In this document: in pieces, positions 31,542 through 40,210 of the stretch
Layout: each line of letters starts with the position of its first letter
Position numbering within the stretch: position 1 is the first letter of the stretch
Source: JBDKVA01 sp039679375
GTDB lineage: Bacteria > Bacillota > Clostridia > Acetivibrionales > DTU013
DNA: 59,271 bases
NCBI GenBank assembly: GCA_039679375.1
Contig: JBDKVA010000048.1
Location: 1-59,271, forward strand
Direction: 5' to 3'
Made by a program: the position numbers and the translations under genes
The notes under the pieces: generated by a model
What the model was told of the DNA's origin: nothing
Databases searched by the model: none
The model's input: the letters and a program-made list of their open reading frames with translations, nothing else

Positions 31542-32135
31542 TTAATAATTTTCCTTGAACACTTCGAAGAATGCCTGTGGATGCAAGCATGACGGGCAAA
31601 TTTCAGGAGCGCTTGTTCCTTCATGAACATAACCGCAGTTCCTGCAGATCCAATAAACGCTCCGGTCTTTCTTGAAAACGTTGCCGTCGGTTATATTGGC
31701 AATAAGCTTGCGGTACCTTGTCTCATGACGCTGTTCCACCTTCAGGATCATTTTAAATGCTGTTGCAGCTTCCGGGAAACCTTCGGCATCCGCCACCTTT
31801 GCAAACTCAGGGTAAAGTGCCGACCACTCTTCATTTTCACCGTTTGCTGCAAATTTAAGATTATCAAGCGTATTTCCCATTGCCAGCGGATATGTGGCAG
31901 CAATATCAACATCAGCAGGTATTTCGCCATTCATGCTTTCTAGTGCAAGTTTGAAAAATCTTTTCGCATGTTCTTTTTCATTATCCGCGGTTTCGTTGAA
32001 AATGGCTTCAATCTGCTTATATCCTTCCTTTGCGGCAACAGATGCGTACCAGTTATATCTGTTTCGGGCTTGAGACTCTCCAGCTATAGCCTTCATAAGA
32101 TTCTCAAGTGTTTTTGTACCTTTTAAACTTTTCAT
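31542..32135 (-). CDS. Rubrerythrin
   Basis: 197 residues. The di-iron ferritin-like part has AIAGESQARNRYNWYA, ADNEKEHAKRFFKLA and VEQRHETRYRKLI. The C-terminal rubredoxin-like domain reads WICRNCGYVHEG then CPSCLHPQAFF, two CxxC knuckles. It reduces peroxide in anaerobes. I chose the ATG at 32135, after GGAGGTTACT, over the one four codons earlier. Monocistronic, with a terminator downstream. Confidence 0.95.
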   Translation of the reverse strand: MKSLKGTKTLENLMKAIAGESQARNRYNWYASVAAKEGYKQIEAIFNETADNEKEHAKRFFKLALESMNGEIPADVDIAATYPLAMGNTLDNLKFAANGENEEWSALYPEFAKVADAEGFPEAATAFKMILKVEQRHETRYRKLIANITDGNVFKKDRSVYWICRNCGYVHEGTSAPEICPSCLHPQAFFEVFKENY

Positions 32136-32304
32136 AGTAACCTCCAAACATGATATTTTTTGAATTCACAAAGCTATTATTACCACAATTTATATCATGC
32201 TAACAAAAAATCAACAAAACGGGTAATTATATTATGCAAAAAATTCAACTTATAATTAAATGGATATTGCACAATATAATTTCAGGACATATTTGGAGGC
32301 TATC

Positions 32305-32625
32305 ATGAAATTTCACATGCATAAGTATAAATTTGAATGTCAGTATGCAAACGGCCATTGTCACAGGCTTTTAGGTTATGCCGGCAATATGCTTGGGGTG
32401 GACAGCTTCCATCTTCATATCTATTACGGCGTTTCATCTTATGATAACCATACGCATTATTTCCATGGCATCACAGGCATGCCGATCAGAACGGAAAACG
32501 GCCATATACACAGAATGGATGGGCTTCTTGAGATCAATAACATGCATGAACACAAATATAAAGGATATACCGGTGAAGATATATCCTATTTTACATCCAA
32601 TCAAGCTGTAAATTATGTCCGTTAG
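32305..32625 (+). CDS. YmaF-like histidine-rich protein
   Basis: 106 residues with about 18 histidines: MKFHMHKYKFECQYANGHCH, FHLHIYYGVSSYDNHTHYFH and NGHIHRMDG. The spacing of HxH motifs matches the small YmaF family, and metal binding is likely. No function is established. ATG at 32305 after GGAGGCTATC. A terminator follows at once. Confidence 0.82.
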   Translation: MKFHMHKYKFECQYANGHCHRLLGYAGNMLGVDSFHLHIYYGVSSYDNHTHYFHGITGMPIRTENGHIHRMDGLLEINNMHEHKYKGYTGEDISYFTSNQAVNYVR

Positions 32626-32626
32626 G

Positions 32627-32660
32627 AGTCTGCACGGAAACTAATGTATGCAGATTTTTA
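32627..32660 (+). terminator. Terminator of the ymaF-like gene
   Basis: AGTCTGCA and TGCAGATT pair around GGAAACTAATGTA-type loop sequence, and TTTTTAG follows. A 28-base near-copy lies at 42169-42202. Confidence 0.8.
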
Positions 32661-32711
32661 GACGATTTTTTTGTCCAAAACCTTCAAAAAAACGGCGAAT
32701 ATCCGGATATG

Positions 32712-33245
32712 TTAATACTTCATACCCATCTCAAGTGCTTTCATTTCTTCAGGTATCAGATTATGCTTCTTCTCGGGTAATACCTTTCTAAGGCCCTTTT
32801 CAAAATATTCGCTCGAAACGACGGATGTCTCGGCAAGCAGCTTGCCCAGCATAATAATATTGGAATACGCAAGGTTTCCCATGTCGGAAGCGATCTTTGT
32901 CGCGGGTATCTCGAAGACCTTCACGTCTGTCCTGACCGGTCTCCTGTTCACAAGAGAGCTGTCAAGAAGGATAATACCGCCGGGTACGACATAACTTTCA
33001 AATTTGTCCAACGACGGCCTGTTCATAGCCATCAGCGCCGTAGCGCTGTTCAATATAGGCGAGCCGATGGGTTCGTCCGATACGATAACATGGCAGTTCG
33101 AGGTGCCGCCCCTCATTTCAGGCCCGTATGAAGGAAGGAAGGAAACGAACTTATCCTCCAGCATGCCCGCATAGGCGATCAATTTGCCTGCAGCCTGTAT
33201 TCCCTGGCCGCCGAAGCCGGAAAAAATAATTTCATGTTGAGCCAT
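32712..33245 (-). CDS. 2-oxoacid:ferredoxin oxidoreductase, gamma subunit
   Basis: 177 residues with the gamma-domain start FSGFGGQGIQAAGKLIAYAG and YGPEMRGGTSNCHVIVSDEP. It is the last gene of a four-gene operon, order delta-alpha-beta-gamma. The complex oxidatively decarboxylates a 2-oxoacid, passing electrons to ferredoxin and forming an acyl-CoA. The alpha subunit resembles VorB, pointing to branched-chain 2-oxoacids. Three bases separate it from the beta gene. Confidence 0.93.
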   Translation of the reverse strand: MAQHEIIFSGFGGQGIQAAGKLIAYAGMLEDKFVSFLPSYGPEMRGGTSNCHVIVSDEPIGSPILNSATALMAMNRPSLDKFESYVVPGGIILLDSSLVNRRPVRTDVKVFEIPATKIASDMGNLAYSNIIMLGKLLAETSVVSSEYFEKGLRKVLPEKKHNLIPEEMKALEMGMKY

Positions 33246-33248
33246 TGT

Positions 33249-33995
33249 CTATACCTCCAGATCCTTTCCCTTAAAATTGCCAAGAGGATATTGCGGGATC
33301 ATCTTTTCTTCAATCCACTTTAGTGATTGGATGGGCTCAAGCCCCCAATTGGTGGGGCAGCTTGAAAGCACCTCGACGATCGAGAAGCCAAGCCCGGCCA
33401 GCTGAACCTGAAATGCCTTCTTAATGGCTTGTTTTGCATTTTTAATATTCTTGATATCATGCATGGAAACGCGCTCAACATATGCAGCGCCCCTTAAGGT
33501 CGCGAGCATCTCGCTCATATTGACCGGATAGCCTTCTACCTCCGGCCTTCTGCCAAATGGCGAAGTCGTGGTCACCTGCCCTATCAATGTGGTAGGCGCC
33601 ATCTGTCCCGAGGTCATCCCATAAATGGCATTGTTGATAAATATTGTAGTAATTTTCTCTCCCCTGTTCGCGGCGTGAACAATTTCGGCCGTTCCGATAG
33701 AAGCCAGATCGCCGTCACCCTGGTAGGTGAAAACGGTATTTTCCGGATGCACGCGCTTGATACCCGTCGCAACAGCCGGAGCCCTTCCATGGGCAGCCTG
33801 TACCATATCGCAATTGAAATACAGATAGTTATTATAAGCGCAGCCAACCGGAGAAACGCCCACCGTGCTGCCTTCTATTCCCAGTTCATCGATCACCTCT
33901 GCAACGAGCCGGTGTATAATGCCATGTGTACATCCGGGGCAGTAGTGCAGCGGTGTTTCCCTTAAAGCATGAGGTCTTTGAAATACGATAGCCAT
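33249..33995 (-). CDS. 2-oxoacid:ferredoxin oxidoreductase, beta (TPP-binding) subunit
   Basis: 248 residues. The cofactor motif GDGDLASIGTAEIVHAANRG followed by FINNAIYGMTSGQM is the thiamine-pyrophosphate site (GDG-X~27-NN). HYCPGCTHGI near the N-terminus carries conserved cysteines. It carries the catalytic centre of the complex with the alpha subunit, 12 bases upstream. Confidence 0.95.
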   Translation of the reverse strand: MAIVFQRPHALRETPLHYCPGCTHGIIHRLVAEVIDELGIEGSTVGVSPVGCAYNNYLYFNCDMVQAAHGRAPAVATGIKRVHPENTVFTYQGDGDLASIGTAEIVHAANRGEKITTIFINNAIYGMTSGQMAPTTLIGQVTTTSPFGRRPEVEGYPVNMSEMLATLRGAAYVERVSMHDIKNIKNAKQAIKKAFQVQLAGLGFSIVEVLSSCPTNWGLEPIQSLKWIEEKMIPQYPLGNFKGKDLEV

Positions 33996-34007
33996 CTTAA
34001 TTCCCCT

Positions 34008-35063
34008 TTACTTCATAATTTCCTTTATTTTATCCAGAATCTCCTGCTGAGTCGGAAGCATTCCGCCCATTCTTCCATGGAAGTATACCGGCCTTTTTCC
34101 ATTCACGGACAATCTGACGTCTTCCACCATCTGTCCAGCACTCAACTCTACCGACAGAAATGCCTTCGGCACCTCGGCATATTTCTCAAACGCTGCTGTT
34201 GGAAAAGGCCAGAGTGTGACCGGTCTTATAAGACCAACCTTGATCCCTTCCTTTGCAGCCATTTTTATTACATTCTTAATGATTCTTGCAACCGTACCAT
34301 AGGCCGATATGATAATATCAGCGCCATCGCAGTTGTAAACCTCAACGCGTGTCTCGTTTTCGGCAATCCTTTTATATTTGGCCTGCAGCTTGAGATTGTG
34401 CTTTTCAAGTACTTCAGGATCGATATAAATAGAAGTAATGGTATTGTGTTCCCTCTTCATTCCGGTACCGACCGCCGCCCAGCTTTTATCCGCCTGATAA
34501 ATTTTCTCTTTATCCTTGAATTCAACAGCCTCCATCATCTGTCCAAGCATGCCGTCACCCATGATCATGCAAAGCGTCCTGTATTTATCCGCAATGTTAA
34601 AAGCTTCAACAACAAGCTCATACAATTCCTGAACGCTGCTTGGCGCCAGAACAACCATTCTGTAATCACCGTGACCACCGCCCTTTGTGGCCTGAAAATA
34701 GTCGCCCTGGGCTGCCAGGATACCGCCCAGTCCCGGTCCGGCTCTCATGATATTCACTACAACCGCAGGCAGTTCAGCGCACGCCGCATATGAAATAGCC
34801 TCCTGCTTCAGGCTGATGCCCGGGCTGGAGGAGGATGTCATGGCTCGCGCTCCTGCGCTTGCAGCGCCGTAAACCATATTCATAGCTGCAATCTCGCTCT
34901 CGGCCTGTATAAAAGTACCTCCGTACTGAGGCATTTTTCTCGCAAAATAATGAGCCACCTCCGTCTGAGGCGTTATCGGATATCCGAAATAATGCTTGCA
35001 GCCTGCCCTCAATGCAGCTTCAGCTATTACTTCGTTCCCCGTCATTAGAATCTTCTCTCCCAT
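34008..35063 (-). CDS. vorB: 2-oxoacid:ferredoxin oxidoreductase, alpha subunit (VorB-like)
   Basis: 351 residues from the ATG at 35063 (GGGGGAGCAGAA upstream). MTGNEVIAEAALRAGCKHYF, GYPITPQTEVAHYFA and SSSSPGISLKQEAISYAACA are the typical alpha-subunit segments. The overall pattern resembles subunits annotated as 3-methyl-2-oxobutanoate dehydrogenase VorB, so branched-chain 2-oxoacids are the likely substrates, but the family is broad and substrate assignment is uncertain. Confidence 0.92.
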   Translation of the reverse strand: MGEKILMTGNEVIAEAALRAGCKHYFGYPITPQTEVAHYFARKMPQYGGTFIQAESEIAAMNMVYGAASAGARAMTSSSSPGISLKQEAISYAACAELPAVVVNIMRAGPGLGGILAAQGDYFQATKGGGHGDYRMVVLAPSSVQELYELVVEAFNIADKYRTLCMIMGDGMLGQMMEAVEFKDKEKIYQADKSWAAVGTGMKREHNTITSIYIDPEVLEKHNLKLQAKYKRIAENETRVEVYNCDGADIIISAYGTVARIIKNVIKMAAKEGIKVGLIRPVTLWPFPTAAFEKYAEVPKAFLSVELSAGQMVEDVRLSVNGKRPVYFHGRMGGMLPTQQEILDKIKEIMK

Positions 35064-35126
35064 TTCTGCTCCCCCTATCAATGGATGTTTTAAAGGTAAT
35101 CCGCGCCTTAGGGGCGCTAAACATCC

Positions 35127-35333
35127 TTACTTCTCTACTTCTATTACGCAGTCAGGACAAATGGTTGCACAGAAGCCGCAGCCTATGCACTTTTCCATTT
35201 CGGTCACCCCTGCCGGATGAAATCCTTTCAGGTTCAATTTTTCCTCATTGATTATCACTATTTTTTTGGGGCATACAGCCGTACAAAGCTTGCAGCCCTT
35301 ACAACGATCTTCGTTAAAAGTAACCTTTGCCAT
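35127..35333 (-). CDS. 2-oxoacid:ferredoxin oxidoreductase, delta (2x4Fe-4S) subunit
   Basis: 68-residue ferredoxin-like subunit with CKGCKLCTAVCP and CIGCGFCATICP, two 4Fe-4S motifs. It carries electrons from the TPP centre to ferredoxin. ATG at 35333, after GAGGTGCGAT, rather than the earlier in-frame ATGs. First structural gene of the operon. Confidence 0.95.
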   Translation of the reverse strand: MAKVTFNEDRCKGCKLCTAVCPKKIVIINEEKLNLKGFHPAGVTEMEKCIGCGFCATICPDCVIEVEK

Positions 35334-35418
35334 ATCGCACCTCACATTCATAAGCGTATAAGCGATTTTTCTTATTATAAATCTCAATGAATCCATTTGC
35401 AAGTAAAAACATTCCTGA

Positions 35419-36123
35419 TCATGTATAAAAATCGGTGCCTTCCTGCTCCCATGGAAGCCTGATGAATTTATCCATGTAAAGCCTTTCAGTTTCCTTATCT
35501 CCGTTGTATTTTTTCAACACTTCTTCCATACCGCTGATAAATCCTACAGGTATGGAAAGCATTGAAGAGACGCCTGCAATAATTTCTGAAGCCTCTCCAA
35601 TAATTTTTGCTGTATTCGCCCCAAGCAGGTTCGCATTATTCACAAGATAGTCCACTTTGAGCCTTGCGCTTGATTCGATCTCGCGGATCATCTCTGCGAT
35701 TTCGTCAACCGTTTTTGTCATCGGACGGCGGGTATTGATAACAAAAAAATGGATATAATCTTCATTCCTGATCTCCTCATTATATCTTGAAAGCACCTTT
35801 GCACCAAGATCATCTCCGCCCACATCAAGTACGACATGGTAGCTCCTGTCCTCAAAAGCCGAGTTGATATCGGCCGGCAGAGAAGGTACGTCGACATTCG
35901 TGTTGGCGTATACCGGCGTAATAACCTTTATTCCTTTTTCCTCCAATAGCTTTTTTGCATCAGCCGTCCTGAAAAAGGGATTGACGATATCCAGGTCGAC
36001 AATGGCTGTCTTTTTGCCCTGTAGAGCCATCTTTACCGCATAATTGACTGCAACTTCCGTCTTGCCGCTTCCAAAATGCCCTGTAAATATATTGATCCTT
36101 TTGTCGAACATACTTTCCTCCAT
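35419..36123 (-). CDS. ParA/MinD-type P-loop ATPase
   Basis: 234 residues. The deviant Walker A GHFGSGKTEVAVNYA (15-29), VDLDIVNPFFRT, and VVLDVGGDDLGAKVL place it among SIMIBI ATPases. It lies 86 bases upstream of the ferredoxin oxidoreductase genes and 14 bases after tcdA. It may help metal-cluster or cofactor insertion as CooC does for CO dehydrogenase, but nothing in the sequence proves it. Confidence 0.82.
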   Translation of the reverse strand: MEESMFDKRINIFTGHFGSGKTEVAVNYAVKMALQGKKTAIVDLDIVNPFFRTADAKKLLEEKGIKVITPVYANTNVDVPSLPADINSAFEDRSYHVVLDVGGDDLGAKVLSRYNEEIRNEDYIHFFVINTRRPMTKTVDEIAEMIREIESSARLKVDYLVNNANLLGANTAKIIGEASEIIAGVSSMLSIPVGFISGMEEVLKKYNGDKETERLYMDKFIRLPWEQEGTDFYT

Positions 36124-36137
36124 CTTTGTAGCATCCT

Positions 36138-36893
36138 TTATCTTCCGATAAGGTCCCTCACGACCTCACTTGCTATAATGAGGCCCCCCACAGGCGGGAC
36201 AAATGCCGTGCTCCCTGGAATATTACGCCTGTCGGTGCATTTCCTGACCGCGCCTTTGGGGCACACACAGCCTTCTTTGCAGCTGGTATCATTGTTTTCA
36301 ATGGTCTCTGAAGGCGTTTCGGCTGAAAACAGCACTTTAAGTGAAGTGATCCCACGATCTCTCAGTTCTTTTCTCATAACCCTGGCCAGAGGGTCCACGG
36401 ATGTCTTGCTGATGTCCGTTATCTCCAGTTTGGTAGGATCAAGCTTGTTTCCGGTACCCATGCTGCTGATAATGGGGATCCCCCTCTCGCGTGCTTTCAT
36501 AACAAGGTCGATCTTTGCCGTAACCGTGTCGATCGCATCCACAATATAGTCAATATCCGCGTCAAGCAGCTTTCCTGCAGTCTCCGGCAGATAAAAAAGA
36601 CGGTATGCCTCCACCTCCGCCTTAGGGTTGATATCCAGAATCCGTTCCTTCATGACTTCTACCTTTGGCTTGCCGATCGTTTTACGAGTAGCATGCAGCT
36701 GCCTGTTCGAATTTGTCAGGCAGACCACATCATCATCCACCAGTATGAATCTCCCCACGCCACTTCGGACGAGGCCCTCCACCACAAAACTCCCTACCCC
36801 GCCTACCCCAAAAACGGCTACCTTTGAGCGGGCCAATTTCTCAATCGCCTCATGCCCAACCAGCATTTCAAATCTTGAAAATGCGTGCAACAT
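36138..36893 (-). CDS. tcdA: tRNA threonylcarbamoyladenosine dehydratase (ThiF/E1-like)
   Basis: 251 residues with the ATP-binding fold GVGGVGSFVVEGLVRSGVG, the DDDVVCLTNSNRQ segment and CKEGCVCPKGAVRKCTD region characteristic of TcdA. It cyclises t6A37 in tRNA. The ATG at 36893 overlaps the upstream stop (TAATG), so the two genes are coupled. Confidence 0.92.
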   Translation of the reverse strand: MLHAFSRFEMLVGHEAIEKLARSKVAVFGVGGVGSFVVEGLVRSGVGRFILVDDDVVCLTNSNRQLHATRKTIGKPKVEVMKERILDINPKAEVEAYRLFYLPETAGKLLDADIDYIVDAIDTVTAKIDLVMKARERGIPIISSMGTGNKLDPTKLEITDISKTSVDPLARVMRKELRDRGITSLKVLFSAETPSETIENNDTSCKEGCVCPKGAVRKCTDRRNIPGSTAFVPPVGGLIIASEVVRDLIGR

Positions 36894-38371
36894 TATTCTG
36901 TTCCGTCCTCTATTAAAGTTATTTTCCATGCCTCATCAGTCTTTTTCAGCTGTGCCGACATGAATTGCCTCAACTGCGAATCTGTACCCAACTCCAGAAT
37001 CTGATAATATGAAACGATACAAACATTATCCTTTGTTTCAGCTTTTGTAATTGTATCAAGCTTTGCTGCTTTTAGCAATTCACTATAAGCTGACGCGCTG
37101 TCTACGCTAATGTCGCTCTTTGTTATGATATCTGCACCAAATTGTTTCAGCATACCAAGCTTCAGCTGGAAATCGTCGTCCAGTATCAGCATTGCCTTGG
37201 CATATTCATCTTTTTGGGCCAGGCATGTATAAAAATCCTGCAACGCCTTGACAGGCTCGCTATCCATAATATCCGCATCAGCACTTCCGTCTTCCTCAGC
37301 ATTTTTTGTCGATCCGGTTTTGCCCGCTTCACCCTGCAAACTAACAGTCTGACTGCCTGTCGTACCGGCTGACGGTGCGGCTTTGGCTTGCGAGGACGAT
37401 GAAATTATTTTTTGTTCGCTTCCATCGGGAAGAAGCAGCAAATTCCTGCCGATATCATAAAGCACCTCGGTCTGTGCTAATCCCGAGTCCGGATCATTTT
37501 TATGGCGTGTTGCCTGCCGTAATCTTAATATACTGCAGGATTGCCATGACTCAAATTCATAATCATACAGGTAACCCGGATTGCTGTTTGTCCCCAGAAT
37601 ATTTCCCGATTTATCCCTGCTGTTTTTGATGATATACTCTCCGCTTTTACAATCGAATATATCAATTAGATTATCTTCCTGCAAGGCGCTGAGATGCGGC
37701 GGATCTCCAAAGCTGTATGCGAGAAGGCTGTAATCCTTATTGCAGGCTATTTTGCCATATAAACCGGGGTATGAAAAAAGCTTCTTGACCGACAAATCAC
37801 CGAGATCTATTAAATAAAAAGCCGATTGAGAATATGCGCCAAGAGGTGCGCCATGAATAAGCAGATACAACTGCGAATGGACCGGATTCATTATTGCCTG
37901 TCCGACTCTGAAAGCGTTCGTATCCGCCTGTTCCTTTTCCCTGTTTTTGAAAATGCCCGCAAGCTCAGGTAATTCTCCTTCATCCAGTTCATCTGCTTTG
38001 GCAATGCCATTCAGATAATACTGCAAATTTAGATATGTCCTGCCGTCACTGCTTTCACAAAGCCTAAGCTCGATCCCATATTCAGGCGTGTTTCCGTTTA
38101 TATCGATCTTTTCATTTTTAACCGGTTCTTTTGGTTCAGTACCGGCTGAAGAAGTTCCTGTGCTTTCCGGTGTTGTTTCTTCATTGCCGCTATCCGTTTT
38201 GGTGTCTGCATTTTTATCAGCCGTTCCTGTCACTGCGGATACACCGGTATCCATTGGTTCGTGCGCTGTTTGCTGTGTTTTATCGATCAACCTTGCGTCA
38301 AAATAAACCAATACAGCTGCAAACAGCAAAATTACCATAAAGATTACAACAATTACTTTACTTTTTCCCAT
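36893..38371 (-). CDS. Membrane-anchored hypothetical protein
   Basis: 492 residues from the ATG at 38371; an ATG eight codons earlier is possible. One N-terminal helix (VIVVIFMVILLFAAVLVYF) is followed by a Thr/Glu/Ser-rich linker (about 35-90), a beta-propeller-like middle region, a second Ser/Ala linker, and a C-terminal helical/NTF2-like segment. The middle, with YLIDLGDLSVKKLFSYPG and IFDCKSGEYIIKNS, looks like a surface sensor or dosage-type domain. The family is not known to me. It is translationally coupled to tcdA. Confidence 0.72.
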   Translation of the reverse strand: MGKSKVIVVIFMVILLFAAVLVYFDARLIDKTQQTAHEPMDTGVSAVTGTADKNADTKTDSGNEETTPESTGTSSAGTEPKEPVKNEKIDINGNTPEYGIELRLCESSDGRTYLNLQYYLNGIAKADELDEGELPELAGIFKNREKEQADTNAFRVGQAIMNPVHSQLYLLIHGAPLGAYSQSAFYLIDLGDLSVKKLFSYPGLYGKIACNKDYSLLAYSFGDPPHLSALQEDNLIDIFDCKSGEYIIKNSRDKSGNILGTNSNPGYLYDYEFESWQSCSILRLRQATRHKNDPDSGLAQTEVLYDIGRNLLLLPDGSEQKIISSSSQAKAAPSAGTTGSQTVSLQGEAGKTGSTKNAEEDGSADADIMDSEPVKALQDFYTCLAQKDEYAKAMLILDDDFQLKLGMLKQFGADIITKSDISVDSASAYSELLKAAKLDTITKAETKDNVCIVSYYQILELGTDSQLRQFMSAQLKKTDEAWKITLIEDGTE

Positions 38372-38395
38372 GCCATACCACCCGAGTCTTTCCAT

Positions 38396-38797
38396 ATACT
38401 ATCCTTAAGCTGCCCTTAGGACAATAATATGTTTATATTATACAGGAAGATTTATGCATGGGCAATTTGCAGTACTGCATTACACAAAATATATCCTCTA
38501 ATAGTGACACGTAAATTTTTCTTAACTTTATAGCATAACCTTTCCATGAATTTCAAAGTCTGATATAATGTATTCGCCGAGCGTGCTAAAATGCGGGTAC
38601 ATTATATAGCTCCGCAGGAATTAGCCGCCCGCGCGAGATTTTCGGCCAAAGAGCGTGACGCCGAAACGCGCATGGGCAATTATATCATGCTTTCTGCGGA
38701 AATCATGATATAATAGTTGAAGGCTTGGCCGGGAATTGAGGATTAAGTACGCTGCCAGGCTGTAACATACTATTAGGGAATGGAGATTTGACTGCTT
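38396..38797. other. Non-coding stretch upstream of apgM
   Basis: No gene is visible on either strand. A TATAAT lies near 38564-38569. A perfect dyad, ATTATATCATG (38679-38689) and CATGATATAAT (38704-38714), precedes the Shine-Dalgarno by about 70 bases and itself ends in a TATAAT that could be a -10. The 38620-38670 stretch is GC-rich and unlike its flanks. A similar GCGGAAATCATGA string occurs near 50995. Confidence 0.5.
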
Positions 38798-40006
38798 ATG
38801 AAATACATCGTTGTTCTTGGAGATGGAATGGCGGATTACCGTGTGCTTCAGCTGGGAAACCGCACCCCTTTGCAATGTGCGAAAAAGCCAAACATAGATT
38901 ATCTGGCGGAATTCGGTGAAATAGGGATGGTTAAAACAATACCGGATGGTATTGCTCCGGGAAGTGATGCTGCCAATCTGTCCGTCATGGGCTACAATCC
39001 GAAAAAGTACTACACAGGGCGTTCGCCTCTTGAAGCCGTCAGCATGGGCGTTGAGCTTTCCGATACGGATCTTGCTTTCCGATGCAATCTGGTCACACTT
39101 GATATGGGTGGCAGTTATGAATCTGCAACCATGCTTGATTACAGTTCGGATGAGATATCTACTGCAGAAGCTGCCGAATTGATCAAAGAAATAAATAAAT
39201 GCCTGGGTAATGATGAAATAAGCTTTTACCCTGGCATCAGCTACAGGCATTGCATGGTATGGAAAAAAGGCGCAGGCAGCAGAAAACTGACTCCCCCGCA
39301 CGACATTCTTGAAAAAAGCATCACGGATTATCTTCCGTCAGGTGACAGCAGTGAAATGTTTCTATCCATGCAGAAAAAAAGCTATGAAATACTGAAAAAT
39401 CACCCGGTAAACCAGGCCAGGATAGCCCGGGGTCTTCGTCCTGCCAATTCCATCTGGCTTTGGGGTGAAGGAAGAAAACCCGCAATCCCCAAATTTATCG
39501 ATAAATATGGGGTGAAAGGCTCTGTCGTATCTGCTGTGGACCTTATAAAGGGGATCGGCATGTGCGCCGGATTAGACTCGATCGACGTCGAGGGTACTAC
39601 AGGAAATATCCATACGAATTTTAAGGGCAAAGCTGAGGCTGCACTTAAGGAATTGCAAAACGGAAAGGATTTCGTATACGTGCATGTAGAGGCTCCTGAT
39701 GAATGCGGCCACCGGTTTGAGATAGAAAATAAAGTACTCTCTATCGAATACATAGATAAGCTGGTCGTCGGCACGTTATTGGAAGGCCTTGAGGCATATG
39801 ATGATTACAGCCTCATGGTGCTTCCTGACCATCCTACTCCCCTGTCGCTTCGCACCCATACCGCCGAACCTGTGCCCTATGTCATCTACAGGAAAAGCAG
39901 AAAGAAGCCTTCCGGGTTATTGGGCTATGACGAATTCCAGGCACTAAGGACCGGTATCTATGTCGAAGAAGGCTATAAGTTAATGGACAGGTTTTTACTG
40001 AAATAA
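38798..40006 (+). CDS. apgM: Cofactor-independent phosphoglycerate mutase, archaeal type
   Basis: 402 residues, alkaline-phosphatase superfamily. The metal site begins in VVLGDGMADYRV, and the catalytic serine lies in APGSDAANLSVMGYNPKKYY; VHVEAPDECGHRFEIENKV and LPDHPTPLSLRTHT hold the other ligands. It interconverts 3- and 2-phosphoglycerate in glycolysis. ATG at 38798 after GGGAATGGAGATTTGACTGCTT, a weakly spaced site. A long ORF on the opposite strand here is only its shadow. Confidence 0.93.
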   Translation: MKYIVVLGDGMADYRVLQLGNRTPLQCAKKPNIDYLAEFGEIGMVKTIPDGIAPGSDAANLSVMGYNPKKYYTGRSPLEAVSMGVELSDTDLAFRCNLVTLDMGGSYESATMLDYSSDEISTAEAAELIKEINKCLGNDEISFYPGISYRHCMVWKKGAGSRKLTPPHDILEKSITDYLPSGDSSEMFLSMQKKSYEILKNHPVNQARIARGLRPANSIWLWGEGRKPAIPKFIDKYGVKGSVVSAVDLIKGIGMCAGLDSIDVEGTTGNIHTNFKGKAEAALKELQNGKDFVYVHVEAPDECGHRFEIENKVLSIEYIDKLVVGTLLEGLEAYDDYSLMVLPDHPTPLSLRTHTAEPVPYVIYRKSRKKPSGLLGYDEFQALRTGIYVEEGYKLMDRFLLK

Positions 40007-40021
40007 GTGCATTTAAAAGAA

Positions 40022-40058
40022 AGCCGGCAGGATCTGAATACTCCCCCGGCTTATTTGT
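40022..40058 (+). terminator. Terminator of apgM
   Basis: AAGCCGG and CCGGCTT form a 7-bp stem (wide 22-base loop with CAGGATC/TACTCC), followed by ATTTGTT. It begins 16 bases past the apgM stop. Confidence 0.7.
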
Positions 40059-40142
40059 TCATTTCGGCATATTATACACTATTTGCTTTCAAGTTCAGCT
40101 AATTTCCTCTCATTTCATTTTCAGTGATATTAACTCATTATT

Positions 40143-40181
40143 AACTACTAAAGTATATGAATATCTTATACTTTAGTAGTT
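40143..40181. promoter_or_regulatory. Perfect 15-bp inverted repeat before the lipoprotein gene
   Basis: AACTACTAAAGTATA and TATACTTTAGTAGTT flank a 9-base loop, 30 bases upstream of the start. No T-run follows. It could be an operator or a 5' mRNA stem that controls the downstream gene. Confidence 0.7.
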
Positions 40182-40210
40182 GATAAAATGTAAACTCAGA
40201 GGTATTTCTT

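Noticed and set aside
38621..39301. 226-codon minus-strand ORF opposite apgM
   Set aside because: It is the antisense shadow of apgM, with no Shine-Dalgarno or family motif; apgM has full catalytic motifs.
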